DNA of 64,000 nucleotides from Pseudomonadota bacterium (GCA_018240595.1 JAFEFL010000027.1:124001-188000); one strand, 5' to 3'. Positions 13,598 to 23,695 are shown, numbered from the stretch's first letter. Numbers and translations: made by a program. The notes: generated by a model not told the origin, from the sequence alone.

Positions 13598-15796
13598 GTG
13601 CATTGGCTGCGTAAGAGCCGTCTCAAAGACGGCCGGAATGGTCGGGGCAAAGCGGGTAAGTCGAGCGCGCGCCGGTTGCGCAAACTCCGTGCGGCGTTTT
13701 ACACGTCGGCGGCGTTGATTCTTCCCGCGACGTTCGATCAGGCTCTGGCCGCGTGTGACACCACGACACCGTGCGTGACGGGGCCCACCGCTCTCGGCGG
13801 CGTGGCAGGTCTGTTCATCAGCCAGGACGGCGCCGTGGTCGCGGGTTCCGCAGGCGGTTCGCCGAACACCGGCTTCGTCTGGTCGAACGGCACCTATACG
13901 ACCGTCGGAACTCTCTACGGCCGAGACACCAGCATCTACGACCTCAGCGCGGATGGCACCACCGCTGTCGGCAGTTCGCCGATCTCGAACAGCGAAGCGC
14001 GTGCGTTCACCTGGACGGCCGCGACGGGAATGGTCGAACTTGCGGTATTGGCCGGCGGCACCGCGGCCGCGGCTACGGCCGTGAATGCGAACGGCAGCGT
14101 GATCGTCGGCTGGAGCAACACCGCCACCGAAAGGCGCGCCGTCAGTTGGGTCAACGGCACAGTCAATCAGCTTTCGTCCTTGGGAGGCACGCTATCCGAA
14201 GCCGCCGACGTCAGCGCCAATGGCAGTGTCATCGTCGGCTATTCCTATACGGGGGCGAACGATGTCGCTCACGGCGTTCGCTGGGTCAACGGCGCCATCA
14301 CCGACCTCGGTTCGCTCGGGCTTGGCGACACCTATGCGCAGAAAGTGAGTGCGGATGGCTCGACCGTCATCGGGACGAGCGGCTCTCTCGCCTTCCGTTG
14401 GAATAATGGCGCGATGATCGCGCTGGTGCTCCCCGGCGGCTTTAGCTCTGACGTTGCCGCTGTGACGCCAGACGGCTCGGCCGTCATCGGCGCGTCGGAT
14501 GACGGAAACGGAGCGAATCACGCCTACCGCTGGAAGGATGGCGTCATCACCGACCTCACACCGATGGATCCCCGTCCCTACAACTCCGCCACAGCCATCA
14601 GCAACAACGGCGAAGTTGTCGTCGGCTACAGCGGCGCCAGTCTCGCCAACACCCGCGCCTGGCGCTGGACCGCCGCAACCGGCAACGTTGAGCTCAATAC
14701 ACTGTTGGCGAATGCCGGGGTCAACATGACCGGCATCAATTTGCGGCGGGCGAATGCGATTTCCGGCGACGGTCAGTGGATCGCCGGCGGCGGCGTGATC
14801 GGCGGCGTCACGCAGGCTTACATCGTGCGCTATGACGACGGAGCGGGCGCTATCGCCTCCGGCACGGGCGGCGGCGGCACCGGTCCCGTCGCGGGCATCA
14901 CAACTCCGGATTCACAACAGCAATCCGTGAACGCCCTGGCCGATCAGCGCACCGGCATGATGGCGCAAGAGCACGGCCTGGCCGCGCAACTGCTTGGCGG
15001 CGACAAATCCGCCGCGGCGGGCGGTGAAGCTGGCGTCTATGCATCCGGTGGTTCGGCGACCGCGGGCGGCCATGTGCGCTACACGTCGGCGAGCGGGCTC
15101 TCGGTCATGGCCGGCGCGGCCTGGGCGCGTGAAGATTACGCCAACACCGAGCTGAAGAATTCCTGGATCGGCGCCGGCGCCGTACAATACATCTACAGCG
15201 GCTTCGGCGAAGCCGTGCGGCCTCTTGTCGAGGCCGGCGGCTGGTACTCACCGAACGCATCGCTGTCCTTCAGCCGCAACTATTCCAACGGCGCGGGCAC
15301 CGCGACCGGCATTGGCAATACGCGCGGCGACCTGTCTTATGCGTATGGCCGCCTCGGCGCGGTCATCGCGGCGGGCGGCCCCCTGCAATTCATTGTTTCC
15401 GGTGAGTATGGCAGGCAGAAATTGTCGACAGCCGCTTACGCGGAGGGCCTGACAGCAAATCCGTTCAACGCAACGGTGTCGGGCGGCACCGACGCCATGG
15501 ATGTTCTCAAGGCGCGCTTGCAAGGCTCCTACGACTTCGGCAAATACGATGCGACGTTGTGGGGCGCTTATGCCAGCGGTTTCAACCGCAGCTCGTCCAA
15601 CGTAACCACCGTCGCCGGCCTGGGTGCGTTGCAGCCGTCGGAATTGAAGAACGTGGCCTGGGCCGAATACGGCGTGCGCCTCGGATACAAGGTGACGCAG
15701 CGGGTCTCGCTCGACGTCTTCGCCAATGGCGTCAGCGGCGGATCGGATATCGGCACCCGCATCCACGGCGGCGCGGGCGTGAGGGTGCGGTTCTGA
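13598..15796 (+). CDS. HAF-repeat autotransporter outer-membrane protein
   Basis: A 732-residue protein. The N-terminus is very basic for about 33 residues and is followed by a hydrophobic stretch ending near ALAAC, which reads as an extended signal peptide. Residues of roughly 60-400 hold repeats of the type xDLGSLGG...A..VSADGSVIVG.S....HA.RW, the HAF extracellular repeat pattern. A glycine-rich linker follows, and the last 260 or so residues form an autotransporter beta-barrel ending in F, the usual C-terminal residue of outer-membrane proteins. The start is GTG at 13598, with no good ribosome-binding site. An ATG at 13575 is in another frame. It is the only plus-strand gene inside the murA-yacG row, so it looks inserted. 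The function of the passenger is unknown. Confidence 0.85.
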   Translation: MHWLRKSRLKDGRNGRGKAGKSSARRLRKLRAAFYTSAALILPATFDQALAACDTTTPCVTGPTALGGVAGLFISQDGAVVAGSAGGSPNTGFVWSNGTYTTVGTLYGRDTSIYDLSADGTTAVGSSPISNSEARAFTWTAATGMVELAVLAGGTAAAATAVNANGSVIVGWSNTATERRAVSWVNGTVNQLSSLGGTLSEAADVSANGSVIVGYSYTGANDVAHGVRWVNGAITDLGSLGLGDTYAQKVSADGSTVIGTSGSLAFRWNNGAMIALVLPGGFSSDVAAVTPDGSAVIGASDDGNGANHAYRWKDGVITDLTPMDPRPYNSATAISNNGEVVVGYSGASLANTRAWRWTAATGNVELNTLLANAGVNMTGINLRRANAISGDGQWIAGGGVIGGVTQAYIVRYDDGAGAIASGTGGGGTGPVAGITTPDSQQQSVNALADQRTGMMAQEHGLAAQLLGGDKSAAAGGEAGVYASGGSATAGGHVRYTSASGLSVMAGAAWAREDYANTELKNSWIGAGAVQYIYSGFGEAVRPLVEAGGWYSPNASLSFSRNYSNGAGTATGIGNTRGDLSYAYGRLGAVIAAGGPLQFIVSGEYGRQKLSTAAYAEGLTANPFNATVSGGTDAMDVLKARLQGSYDFGKYDATLWGAYASGFNRSSSNVTTVAGLGALQPSELKNVAWAEYGVRLGYKVTQRVSLDVFANGVSGGSDIGTRIHGGAGVRVRF

Positions 15797-15810
15797 CCGG
15801 CGCTTGAGGC

Positions 15811-16440
15811 TTACGCCCCCACCGCGTTCAGCCAGCCGAAGCGGATCGGATAGCCTTCGCCGCCGAGCAGCGTCATCGTCTCGTACAGCGGCAAGCCGAC
15901 GACGTTGGAATAAGAGCCGACCATCTTGACGATGAAGGTGCCGGCGATGCCTTGCGCGGCATAGCCGCCGGCCTTGCCGCGCCATTCGCCGCAGGCGAGA
16001 TACGACTCGATGTCTTCCGACGACAGCCGCTTGAAGCGCACGCGCGTCTCGACCAGCCGCTGACGGAAAGACTCGCGCGGCGTCACGAGACAGATCGACG
16101 TATAGACGCGATGATTGCGGCCGGACAGCAGACGCAGGCACTGCTGCGCCTCGTCGAGCAACTCGGCCTTCGGCAGGATACGGCGGCCGACCGCGACCAC
16201 GGTGTCGGCGGCGAGGATGTAGGCGCCGCGCAGTTCGTCGTCGAGGCGCACGTTGTCGAGCGCGACCTGCGCCTTCTCCTTGGCCAGCCGGTTGGCATAG
16301 GCGCGCGGGATTTCGCCGCGCTTCGGCGTCTCGTCGACGTCGGACGGCTTCAGCGCATCGGGCTCGATGCCGGCCTGGTTGACCAGCGCGAGGCGCCGCG
16401 GCGAGCCGGAGGCGAGGACGAATTTCGGACGGCCGATCAT
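15811..16440 (-). CDS. maf: Maf-family nucleoside triphosphate pyrophosphatase
   Basis: A 209-residue protein with the Maf signature near the N-terminus (LASGSPRR), the acidic [10 protein letters not shown], the conserved KEKA and AADTVV, and SGRNHRVYT. Maf proteins hydrolyse non-canonical or pyrimidine nucleoside triphosphates to monophosphates and are linked to division arrest when overproduced. It is convergent with the autotransporter, 14 bases apart. In related genomes maf lies between infA and a ribonuclease G gene; neither is seen here. Confidence 0.93.
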   Translation of the reverse strand: MIGRPKFVLASGSPRRLALVNQAGIEPDALKPSDVDETPKRGEIPRAYANRLAKEKAQVALDNVRLDDELRGAYILAADTVVAVGRRILPKAELLDEAQQCLRLLSGRNHRVYTSICLVTPRESFRQRLVETRVRFKRLSSEDIESYLACGEWRGKAGGYAAQGIAGTFIVKMVGSYSNVVGLPLYETMTLLGGEGYPIRFGWLNAVGA

Positions 16441-16549
16441 GGGGTTAACGATACCGCCAGGGGAATGAATAAAGCGTTCGAATGGCCGCGGAAACTAGCG
16501 GATGGATGGTGGGAGTGCAAACGAGAGCGCCCCATAAACGGCCGCCCTT

Positions 16550-16686
16550 CTCCCCCCTCCCCCATGAGCGCAGCGAATGGCGGGGAGGGGTCGGGGGTGG
16601 GGGAAAGCGTCGGCAACCCCCCACCCCGGTTTGTATCGCTGCCGCGACACAAACCGACCCTCCCCACCGCTCCGCGGGGGGAGGGA
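16550..16686. repeat. C/G-rich mosaic palindromic intergenic repeat
   Basis: The 256-base gap between maf and the phosphatase gene contains two nested hairpins: a run of CCCCTCCCCC-like sequence facing GGGGAGGGG, and CGGTTTGT facing ACAAACCG around 16627-16654. A CCCTCCCC run and a GGGGGGAGGG run close the unit. This type of repeated palindrome is common between genes in Bradyrhizobiaceae-like genomes. No open frame here resembles infA, which sits at this place in related genomes. Confidence 0.6.
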
Positions 16687-16696
16687 AAGAAAGAAG

Positions 16697-17164
16697 CTAC
16701 TCATTCCCCTTCGCGTTCGTCCCGAACCGCTTGCGGATCTGCGCCAGCAGCTGATCGCGGACGGCGCGGTAAGCCTCGAGCTTTTGCTCGCGCGAGCCTT
16801 CGATGCCGGTCGGATCGACCGTCGGCCAGTATTCGACATCGGCGGCCACGGTGCGCGTCAGGTCCAGCGCCTTGTGATGCGCTGGCGGCGACAAGGTGAC
16901 GATGAGATCGAAGTTCATGCCCTCGAGGTCTTCCAGTTCCTCGAAGTCGATCGGCCGGTGCCGCGAAATGTCGATGCCGAGTTCTTCCATCACCGCGACG
17001 GCGAAGGGATCGAGATCGCCCTTCTGCACGCCGGCCGACTGCACATAGACCGACTTGCCGAACAACTGCTTGAACAGCCCTTCGGCCATCGGCGAGCGCA
17101 CGGCGTTGTAGCCGCACGCGAACAACACCGCCTGCGGCCGCGAGGGGCGGTCGGAGGGGGACAA
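16697..17164 (-). CDS. Low-molecular-weight protein-tyrosine-phosphatase family protein
   Basis: A 155-residue protein with the CX5R phosphate-binding loop CGYNAVRS (C17, R23) and a DP general-acid pair at D117-P118. The family includes low-molecular-weight tyrosine phosphatases and thioredoxin-type arsenate reductases. The usual NxCRS form of the loop is replaced by NAVRS, as in the Rhizobiales members encoded beside UPF0262. It starts 4 bases after the UPF0262 stop. Its substrate is unknown; the phosphatase activity is inferred from the intact loop. Confidence 0.85.
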   Translation of the reverse strand: MSPSDRPSRPQAVLFACGYNAVRSPMAEGLFKQLFGKSVYVQSAGVQKGDLDPFAVAVMEELGIDISRHRPIDFEELEDLEGMNFDLIVTLSPPAHHKALDLTRTVAADVEYWPTVDPTGIEGSREQKLEAYRAVRDQLLAQIRKRFGTNAKGNE

Positions 17165-17168
17165 TGTG

Positions 17169-17663
17169 TCACCCTTTCCAGTGCAGGACGCAGATCAGCG
17201 TGAACAGGCGGCGCGCGGTGTCCATGTCCAGCGTCACCTTGTCCTTGAGGCGCTCCATCAGGATGCGCGAGCCTTCGTTGTGGATGCCGCGCCGGCCCAT
17301 GTCGATGGCCTCGATCTTGTCGGGCGTCGCGGTGCGGATCGCCTGATAGTAACTGTCGCAGATCAAGTAGTAGTCCTTCACGATACGGCGCAAAGGCGAC
17401 AGCGAGAACAGATGCGCCATCACCGGCGTGCCGTCCTCGAGGCGGATGTCGAAGACCAGCCGGTTGTCGTTGATGCTGAGATGCAGCGTGTACGGACCTT
17501 CGGCCTGATCGATCGGCGCAAACAGGTTCTGTTCGAGCAGATCGTAGATCGCGACCGCGCGCTCGTGCTCGACATCCGGATTGGAGCGGCCGATCGAGGC
17601 CTCGTCCAAAGTGACGCCGACAAGGCGCTGCTTCATCGCGGCCGGCGTCGGCTTCTTGCTCAT
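17169..17663 (-). CDS. UPF0262 family protein
   Basis: A 164-residue cytoplasmic protein with the signature segments [28 protein letters not shown], shortened here, [11 protein letters not shown] and [12 protein letters not shown]. The family is confined largely to Alphaproteobacteria and has no established function. The start ATG lies one base after the hisD stop, and a strong gene-order link to hisD and the phosphatase is known in Rhizobiales. No membrane segment or signal peptide is visible. Confidence 0.9.
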   Translation of the reverse strand: MSKKPTPAAMKQRLVGVTLDEASIGRSNPDVEHERAVAIYDLLEQNLFAPIDQAEGPYTLHLSINDNRLVFDIRLEDGTPVMAHLFSLSPLRRIVKDYYLICDSYYQAIRTATPDKIEAIDMGRRGIHNEGSRILMERLKDKVTLDMDTARRLFTLICVLHWKG

Positions 17664-17664
17664 G

Positions 17665-18966
17665 TCAGGATTCCGGCAGGTTCAATCGGATGGCGACGGA
17701 GCGCGAATGCGCATCGAGTCCTTCGGCCTTGCCGAGCGCGATGGCGGCGGGGCCGAGCGCTCGAAGTTGTTCAGGACCGCACTTAAGCAAAGATGTGCGC
17801 TTCATGAAATCGAGCACGCCGAGCCCCGACGAGAAACGCGCCGAGCGCGCCGTCGGCAGCACGTGATTGGAACCGGCGACGTAATCGCCAATGGCCTCGG
17901 GAGTATGCGCGCCGATGAAGATGGCGCCGGCATTGCGGATGCGGGCGACAAAGCGCTCCGGGTCTTCGGTGGCGAGCTCGAGATGTTCGGGCGCCAGGCG
18001 ATCGGTGAGCGCGATGGCGTCGTCGAGCTTGCCGACCAGGATGATGGCGCCGAAATCGCGCCACGACGGTGCGGCCACCGCGGCGCGCGGCAGCGTCTTC
18101 AATTGCGCTTCGACCGCCTTTTCGACGTCGGCGGCCAGCCGCTCGTCATCGGTGATCAAAATCGACTGCGCGCTGACGTCGTGCTCGGCCTGCGCCAGCA
18201 GGTCGGCGGCGATCCAGTCCGGATTGCCGGTCTCGTCGGCGATGATCAGCACTTCGGACGGCCCGGCGATCATGTCGATGCCGACCTGGCCGAACACGAC
18301 GCGCTTGGCCGCCGCGACATAGGCATTGCCGGGACCGACGATCTTAGACACCGGCGCGATCGTCTCGGTACCGTAAGCGAGCGCGGCCACCGCCTGCGCG
18401 CCGCCGATGCGGTAAACCTCGTCGACGCCGGCGAGCTTCGCCGCCGCCAACACCAAAGGCGCCAGTTTGTTGTCGGGCGACGGCACCACCATGACGAGGC
18501 GCGGACAGCCGGCAACCTTGGCGGGCACGGCATTCATCAGCACCGACGACGGATAGGCCGCGGTGCCGCCCGGCACATAGAGGCCGGCAGCTTCGATGGC
18601 GGTCCAGCGCGTGCCGAGCTCGACGCCGAGTGCGTCGGTGAAGCGGTCGTCCTTCGGCTTCTGCCGCAGGTGATAGGCCTCGATGCGGTCGCGCGCGAGC
18701 TTGAGGGCGTCGAGCGCGGCCTTGTCGCAAGCGGCAAGGGCGGCATCGATCTCGGCGGCCGTCACGCGCAAACCGATCTTTGCGAGATCGACGCGGTCGA
18801 ATTTCGCGGTCAGCTCGATCAACGCCTTGTCGCCGCGCGCCTTGACGTCATCGATGATGCCGCGCACCGCGGCTTCGACATCGGCCGCGGCCTCGCGCTT
18901 GACGCCGAGAAAGGCGCGAAAGCGCTGATCGAAATCGGTTTTGCGGGCATCCAGACGAATAGGCAT
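17665..18966 (-). CDS. hisD: Histidinol dehydrogenase
   Basis: A 433-residue enzyme of usual length. [23 protein letters not shown], of which the core is [10 protein letters not shown], is followed by AQAEHD with the catalytic Glu-His pair, and GSNHVLPT is present near the C-terminus. HisD performs the last two NAD-dependent oxidations from L-histidinol to L-histidine. The other his genes are not in the window, which is normal for this position. It is followed after one base by UPF0262 and preceded by DUF2948 with a 96-base gap. Confidence 0.96.
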   Translation of the reverse strand: MPIRLDARKTDFDQRFRAFLGVKREAAADVEAAVRGIIDDVKARGDKALIELTAKFDRVDLAKIGLRVTAAEIDAALAACDKAALDALKLARDRIEAYHLRQKPKDDRFTDALGVELGTRWTAIEAAGLYVPGGTAAYPSSVLMNAVPAKVAGCPRLVMVVPSPDNKLAPLVLAAAKLAGVDEVYRIGGAQAVAALAYGTETIAPVSKIVGPGNAYVAAAKRVVFGQVGIDMIAGPSEVLIIADETGNPDWIAADLLAQAEHDVSAQSILITDDERLAADVEKAVEAQLKTLPRAAVAAPSWRDFGAIILVGKLDDAIALTDRLAPEHLELATEDPERFVARIRNAGAIFIGAHTPEAIGDYVAGSNHVLPTARSARFSSGLGVLDFMKRTSLLKCGPEQLRALGPAAIALGKAEGLDAHSRSVAIRLNLPES

Positions 18967-19062
18967 GGTCGATCCGGCTCAGGCGGGCCTTGGGGACGGG
19001 CCTTGGGGACAAGCCCAAGGTGAATGGCGCGCGGGCCCCGATCCGTCAACCTCGCCGGCCGG

Positions 19063-19518
19063 TCAGTCCCTGGCCTCGACGGCGTGGACCGGTCGGCCGG
19101 TACAGGTCCAGACCGGGCCGAGATCGGCCAGTTCGACCTCCAGGCATTCGACCTCCAGCCGCATGGCGGCCTCGCCCGAGAAGATCAGGTTGACGAAACC
19201 CGACGGGGCATCGGTCGGCGTGAATTCCACCGCCAGCAGGTTGAGCACGGCGTCCTTGGCCAAAGGATCGACGCCGCGGCACTTGAAGGACTGCACGCGC
19301 TCGAAGCGCAGCGCGGCGCGGCGCCGGCAGTTCTGCGGCTTGTCGGCAATCGCCTGTTCCCAGTCGAAACGGTTGAGGCCGAGCACCAGGCGCTTGGCCG
19401 TGGGCTGCCAGATGACGTCGGCGACCTTGACGGCGGCGTCCTGCAGATGGGTCGAGACGACCTCGAGGTCCTCTTCGTCGAGGACGGCGAATTTCAAGGG
19501 TTCGGCTACGCGGTCCAT
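19063..19518 (-). CDS. DUF2948 family protein
   Basis: A 151-residue protein with the family core LKFAVLDEEDLEVVSTHLQDA and ALRFERV, and no signal peptide or membrane segment. The family occurs in Alphaproteobacteria, usually between murA and hisD as here. No biochemical function is established. The start at 19518 gives MDRVAEPLKF, close to the conserved core. Confidence 0.88.
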   Translation of the reverse strand: MDRVAEPLKFAVLDEEDLEVVSTHLQDAAVKVADVIWQPTAKRLVLGLNRFDWEQAIADKPQNCRRRAALRFERVQSFKCRGVDPLAKDAVLNLLAVEFTPTDAPSGFVNLIFSGEAAMRLEVECLEVELADLGPVWTCTGRPVHAVEARD

Positions 19519-19582
19519 GGCCTAAAGCTCCCGTCGCTCCCTGAAATTAGGCAGCAAGGTGACGGGCCGCAAGATGGCAGCG

Positions 19583-20872
19583 CTAGCCGCTGATGCGCTC
19601 GATCTGGGCGCCGCAAGCGGCGAGCTTCTGCTCCAGGCGCTCGAAGCCGCGGTCGAGGTGGTAGACGCGGTTGACCGTGGTCTCGCCTTCGGCGGCCAGC
19701 GCCGCGATTACCAGGGACACCGAAGCGCGCAGGTCGGTCGCCATCACCGGCGCGCCCTTGAGGCGCTTGACGCCCTCGATGGTGGCGGTATCGCCGTTGA
19801 GCTGGATCTGGGCGCCGAGGCGGGCCAGTTCCTGCACATGCATGAAGCGGTTTTCGAAGATGGCCTCGGTGATGTGCGAGGTGCCGTCGGCGCGCGTCAT
19901 CAGCGCCATGAGCTGCGCCTGCAGATCGGTCGGGAAGCCGGGGAACGGCGCGGTCGTGACGTCGACCGGCTTCAGGCCATTGCCATTGCGGGCGATGCGG
20001 ATGCCGTCATTGGTCGGCGTCACGGTGGCGCCGGCCTCGGCGATGACGTCGAGCGCGGCCTGCAGCAGTTCCGGGCGCGCGTGCTGCAACAGCACGTCGC
20101 CGCCGGTCATCGCCACGGCCATGGCGTAGGTGCCGGTCTCGATGCGGTCGGGCAATACCGAATGACGCGCGCCATTGAGTTTGGCGACGCCCTCGATGAC
20201 GATGCGCGAGGTACCGGCGCCGGAGATCTTCGCGCCCATCTTGGTGAGGCAGTCGGCGACGTCGGTGATTTCCGGCTCGCGCGCCGCGTTGTCGATGACC
20301 GTGGTGCCCCTGGCCAGCACGGCGGCCATCAGCGCCGTATGCGTGCCGCCGACCGTGACCTTCGGGAAATTGATCTCGCCGCCGCGCAGGCCGTTTTTGG
20401 CGCGGGCAATGACGTAGCCGGCTTCGATCTCGATCTCGGCGCCGAGCTTTTCCAGCGCCATGATCAGGAGATCGACCGGCCGCGTGCCGATCGTGCAGCC
20501 GCCCGGCATCGACACCCGGGCTTCGCCCATGCGCGCGACGAGCGGCGCGATGACCCAGAAGCTGGCGCGCATGGTCGAGACCAGTTCGTAGGGCGCCGTG
20601 GTATCGACGATGTGCGTGGCCGAGAGCTCGATGGTGCGGCCGATATTCGGCTCGGCGCCGGCGCGCTTGCCGGCGATCATGACGTCGACGCCGTGGTTGC
20701 CGAGGATGCGCTGGAGCTGGATGACGTCGGCGAGCCGCGGCACGTTTTCGAGGGTGAGCTTGTCTTCGGTCAGCAGGCTGGCGATCATCAGCGGCAGCGT
20801 GGCGTTCTTGGCGCCCGAGATCGGGATGGTGCCGTTGAGCTTCGCGCCGCCAACGATTCGAATTCGGTCCAT
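19583..20872 (-). CDS. murA: UDP-N-acetylglucosamine 1-carboxyvinyltransferase
   Basis: A 429-residue protein of normal length. GAKNATLP holds the conserved Lys-Asn pair, [10 protein letters not shown] holds the catalytic and fosfomycin-sensitive cysteine (C126), and DLRASVSLV holds the catalytic aspartate region. It catalyses the first committed step of peptidoglycan synthesis, adding enolpyruvyl from PEP to UDP-GlcNAc in the cytoplasm. Because C126 is present, it should be fosfomycin-sensitive. The upstream gap contains a 12-base palindrome, CGGTCTAGACCG, at 20929-20940. Confidence 0.97.
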   Translation of the reverse strand: MDRIRIVGGAKLNGTIPISGAKNATLPLMIASLLTEDKLTLENVPRLADVIQLQRILGNHGVDVMIAGKRAGAEPNIGRTIELSATHIVDTTAPYELVSTMRASFWVIAPLVARMGEARVSMPGGCTIGTRPVDLLIMALEKLGAEIEIEAGYVIARAKNGLRGGEINFPKVTVGGTHTALMAAVLARGTTVIDNAAREPEITDVADCLTKMGAKISGAGTSRIVIEGVAKLNGARHSVLPDRIETGTYAMAVAMTGGDVLLQHARPELLQAALDVIAEAGATVTPTNDGIRIARNGNGLKPVDVTTAPFPGFPTDLQAQLMALMTRADGTSHITEAIFENRFMHVQELARLGAQIQLNGDTATIEGVKRLKGAPVMATDLRASVSLVIAALAAEGETTVNRVYHLDRGFERLEQKLAACGAQIERISG

Positions 20873-21039
20873 GGTCGCCCCGCCCCGCTTGAGCCTGCCG
20901 GCCCGGAAAATCCTGGCTGATATAGGGGCGGTCTAGACCGGCCGCATCACCGCCGCAAAGCCAATTTGGTGGAGGGGTTACCGCCCGCCCGAGGCCTTGG
21001 TCGCCCGCCATTAAGGCGAAAGTCCGGTACTGGTTCCGT

Positions 21040-21204
21040 TCAGTCGCTTTTATCGGGATTTTCCGCGCCACCGGCATCCCGGGCCCGTTCCTGCGCCTTG
21101 CGGCGCTTGAGGTTTTCCCGCAGCGCCTTGGCCAGCCGCGCCTCGCGGGCGGCATTCCGGGCGCTCTTGGCGGATTTCGGGGTCGGCTCGTCCTGGTCGG
21201 TCAT
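21040..21204 (-). CDS. Small highly charged hypothetical protein upstream of murA
   Basis: A 54-residue frame that starts MTDQDEPTPKSAKS and continues with a basic helix rich in Arg, Lys and Ala (ALRENLKRRKAQERAR) before an acidic tail ending PDKSD. I recall similar short Lys/Arg-rich proteins at this place, upstream of murA, in Rhizobiales, which supports it being real. No function is known. No membrane segment is present. The ribosome-binding site is weak, so the start is uncertain. Confidence 0.6.
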   Translation of the reverse strand: MTDQDEPTPKSAKSARNAAREARLAKALRENLKRRKAQERARDAGGAENPDKSD

Positions 21205-21355
21205 CGCGGCTGTATGTATTGGGCGATCCGGCAGTTTCGCAAGTTCACTTAATCTTCAGACCTTGTGCTCAGGTTGCCTTGCGTTTAAAGGGGCGCCTGT
21301 GGCAGTTTCCGCCGCGTTCGCGAGGGGCCTTGGCGCCCTGACCCGCGTCCCTTCT

Positions 21356-21430
21356 GCTGCCGTAGCTCAGTGGTAGAGCACCTCATTGGTAATGAGGAGG
21401 TCGAGTGTTCAATCCACTCCGGCAGCACCA
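21356..21430 (+). tRNA. tRNA-Thr (GGT)
   Basis: A complete cloverleaf: acceptor GCTGCCG/CGGCAGC, D arm GCTC/GAGC, anticodon stem CCTCA/TGAGG with loop TTGGTAA (anticodon GGT), a T loop with TTCAATC, and an encoded CCA end. The convergent membrane-protein gene ends 9 bases downstream. It marks the edge of the accessory-looking sugar-modification region. No integrase or repeated tRNA end was found, so it is not shown to be an integration site. Confidence 0.96.
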
Positions 21431-21439
21431 TTCCTCGTC

Positions 21440-23578
21440 TCAGCCGCGATCCAGCCAGCCGATGCCCGCCGCCAGCCGCGGCGGCCAGAGGATGCGCGTG
21501 AGGCGCGCCATCGCCGCCGGATAGCGCCGCGCGAGCCACGGCAGACCGAACTGCTGCATGAAGGCGGCGCAGACCAGAAGCGTCAGGAACCAGGTGAGGA
21601 AGTGGTAGCGCGCGGTGTCGGCGTAGAACAGCGCGACCGCGTGCTGCGCCAGCGCCGCGGCGCCGACGAGGCGCAGCCATGGATCGAAGCCGCGGCCGCG
21701 GGCCACGACATAAACGAGTATAGCGACGCCGCCGGCATTGAGCGGCACCGTCCAGTAGGATTCGGCGGGACCGGACAGCCAGTTCGGAATCTGCAGCAAT
21801 GCGCGATGCAGGAAGCCGCCGCCGAAATCGAGCGTCGCCAGTTCGCGGAGCGCTGCGAGCCAGGCCGACGGCGGCATCACCAGCAGATCGCTGTCCTGCG
21901 CATTCGAACTGAACAGCACCAGCGCGCGGCCGAACGCCCAGTTGTGCAGGGCCATTGAGAACACCGGCAACGCGCCGAGCGAGAGACCCGCCACACGCCG
22001 CCATTGCCGAAGATAAATCGCATGCAGCCAGCCGCCGCCGAGCACGACCAGCGCGGCAACGACGACGATCGGCTTCACCGTAACGCCAAGAACCATCAGC
22101 AAGGCGCCGAAGAACGCCGGCGCGAATGATTCGCCTGGTCCTGCTTCACGCGCGCCGAGCAGCGGCACCAGCCCGGCCATGAAGAGAATGTAGGCCATCG
22201 GATCGGCGAAGCCGCGCGCCGCCCATTTGGCGTAATCGATGAAACTGGTGCCGAAGATGGTGCCGATCGGGATCAGAAAAAGAATGGCCAGCGCGAGCGG
22301 CCACGGTGGCGACAGGAAGCGCCGGAACAGCGCCAGCACAATCAGCGGCAGCGCCAGGACGAGCGAGAGATAACCGAGATAGGAATCGCCGAACACGATG
22401 TGCTCGAGCGCGCGGAAGTAACGCAGGCCCGGCCCGCCGTAATAGAAAACGGCTTCGCCGCCTTCGAGAAAGCCGCGCCAATCCCCGGCCAGCAGCTTCT
22501 GCAGGATGGCGCGTCCGACGCTGTCGTAGAACATGCCGTCGTCGCCGCCGTCGAACGGCCGCACGCCGCCGAGGAAGCTGGCATCGTCGATGGCGATGAC
22601 CAGCGCCGCCAGCGCGATCAGCGTCAGCGGCGCCGCGGCGCGCCGCCAATCGATGCGCACCAGCAGCAACATGACCGCGACGATCGCGATCAACCCGATC
22701 AGCGGCTGCGTCCATTGCAGGAGCCGCACGCCGAGCGGTCCCTGCAGCCGCATCGCCAGCGTATCCGGCTTAATGGCGGCGCCGACGACACGACGCCCCG
22801 CATCGCCTGCCGCAATGGCGCGGCACCCCTGCCCGGTCGCCGGCGTGAAATGCCCGTCCGCGCCTTCCCAGAGAATGTCCCCGCGCCAGCACAATTGACC
22901 GCCCACGTAAGCCGCCGGCAGGCGGATCGTCACGAACCACGGCATGGTGAGCTGCCAGCGGTCGTATCCCTTCCAGAAGCGGCCGTCGCGGCGCGCGCGC
23001 TGCACGTCGCTGACCGGATACCAGTTGAACCTCGACTCGTTGATGAAGCCGAGCCGGTGCCAGACCGGATCGGCCAGATCGAACGACGTCACCGCGCGCG
23101 ACATGTCCGACGTGTGAAAGATGCCGTCGGCGGCAAACGCATAGACGCGCTTGGGCGCGCCTTCATGGCGCCAGCAGCCGGGAATGGCGGCGTCGCAACG
23201 CTTGTCCGGCGGATACTGCTTGTCGAAAGCATCGGCGAGAAAGCGATAGACGTCGGGCGGCAATTCGCGCTGAAGCGAGCCACCCGGCAGGAAGACGTTG
23301 AAGCCTTCGTCGATGCGCGGCGGCGCGAACACCGCCTGCGCGCCAATGCCGATGACGGCGATGGCCGCCGCCGCACCCCAGGCCTGCGGCGTCAGGCGCA
23401 TGGCCCCGGTCAGGACCACGACGGCGGCGACAACGAGCACCGCATAAACCGCGATGCCGTTGACCGGCAAACCGGCGGCCGCGACGGCCAGGCCGAGCGC
23501 GATCAGCTTGAGCCCGGTCTGCCGGGCTGTCGGCTCGGTCGCTGCGGAGGCGGAGGCCGGTTGCATGGCGTCTGCCAT
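21440..23578 (-). CDS. Large polytopic membrane protein, GT-C glycosyltransferase-like
   Basis: A 712-residue protein with two N-terminal membrane helices, a long extracytoplasmic domain (roughly residues 85-245) rich in aromatic residues, and ten or so further helices. Just after the helix pair around residues 270-320 is the segment DDGMFYDSVGR followed by FYYGGPGLRYFRALEH, which resembles the acidic first periplasmic loop of GT-C glycosyltransferases that use lipid-linked sugars. No family could be named with certainty. Its promoter region is shared with the divergent methyltransferase, 117 bases away, and the sugar-modifying genes beyond it support a role in surface glycan assembly. That role is inference. 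The start at 23578 is the first ATG before the first helix. Confidence 0.65.
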   Translation of the reverse strand: MADAMQPASASAATEPTARQTGLKLIALGLAVAAAGLPVNGIAVYAVLVVAAVVVLTGAMRLTPQAWGAAAAIAVIGIGAQAVFAPPRIDEGFNVFLPGGSLQRELPPDVYRFLADAFDKQYPPDKRCDAAIPGCWRHEGAPKRVYAFAADGIFHTSDMSRAVTSFDLADPVWHRLGFINESRFNWYPVSDVQRARRDGRFWKGYDRWQLTMPWFVTIRLPAAYVGGQLCWRGDILWEGADGHFTPATGQGCRAIAAGDAGRRVVGAAIKPDTLAMRLQGPLGVRLLQWTQPLIGLIAIVAVMLLLVRIDWRRAAAPLTLIALAALVIAIDDASFLGGVRPFDGGDDGMFYDSVGRAILQKLLAGDWRGFLEGGEAVFYYGGPGLRYFRALEHIVFGDSYLGYLSLVLALPLIVLALFRRFLSPPWPLALAILFLIPIGTIFGTSFIDYAKWAARGFADPMAYILFMAGLVPLLGAREAGPGESFAPAFFGALLMVLGVTVKPIVVVAALVVLGGGWLHAIYLRQWRRVAGLSLGALPVFSMALHNWAFGRALVLFSSNAQDSDLLVMPPSAWLAALRELATLDFGGGFLHRALLQIPNWLSGPAESYWTVPLNAGGVAILVYVVARGRGFDPWLRLVGAAALAQHAVALFYADTARYHFLTWFLTLLVCAAFMQQFGLPWLARRYPAAMARLTRILWPPRLAAGIGWLDRG

Positions 23579-23695
23579 AGCATCAGAGCGGCACGGCCGC
23601 CAACCGCAGGCCACGGTAACCGGCTTGAAATTCAACGGAAAATCGGGCCGGACGGCACGTTGTCGGGGACGCCAAGCCCGTGTAGAAGTCGGCCG

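Noticed and set aside
16441..16696. Possible infA gene in the maf-phosphatase gap
   Set aside because: No frame shows an S1-like IF-1 sequence; the gap is filled by palindromic repeat sequence.
21356..21430. tRNA-Thr as an integration site of a genomic island
   Set aside because: No integrase gene and no second copy of the tRNA 3' end were found in the following sequence.
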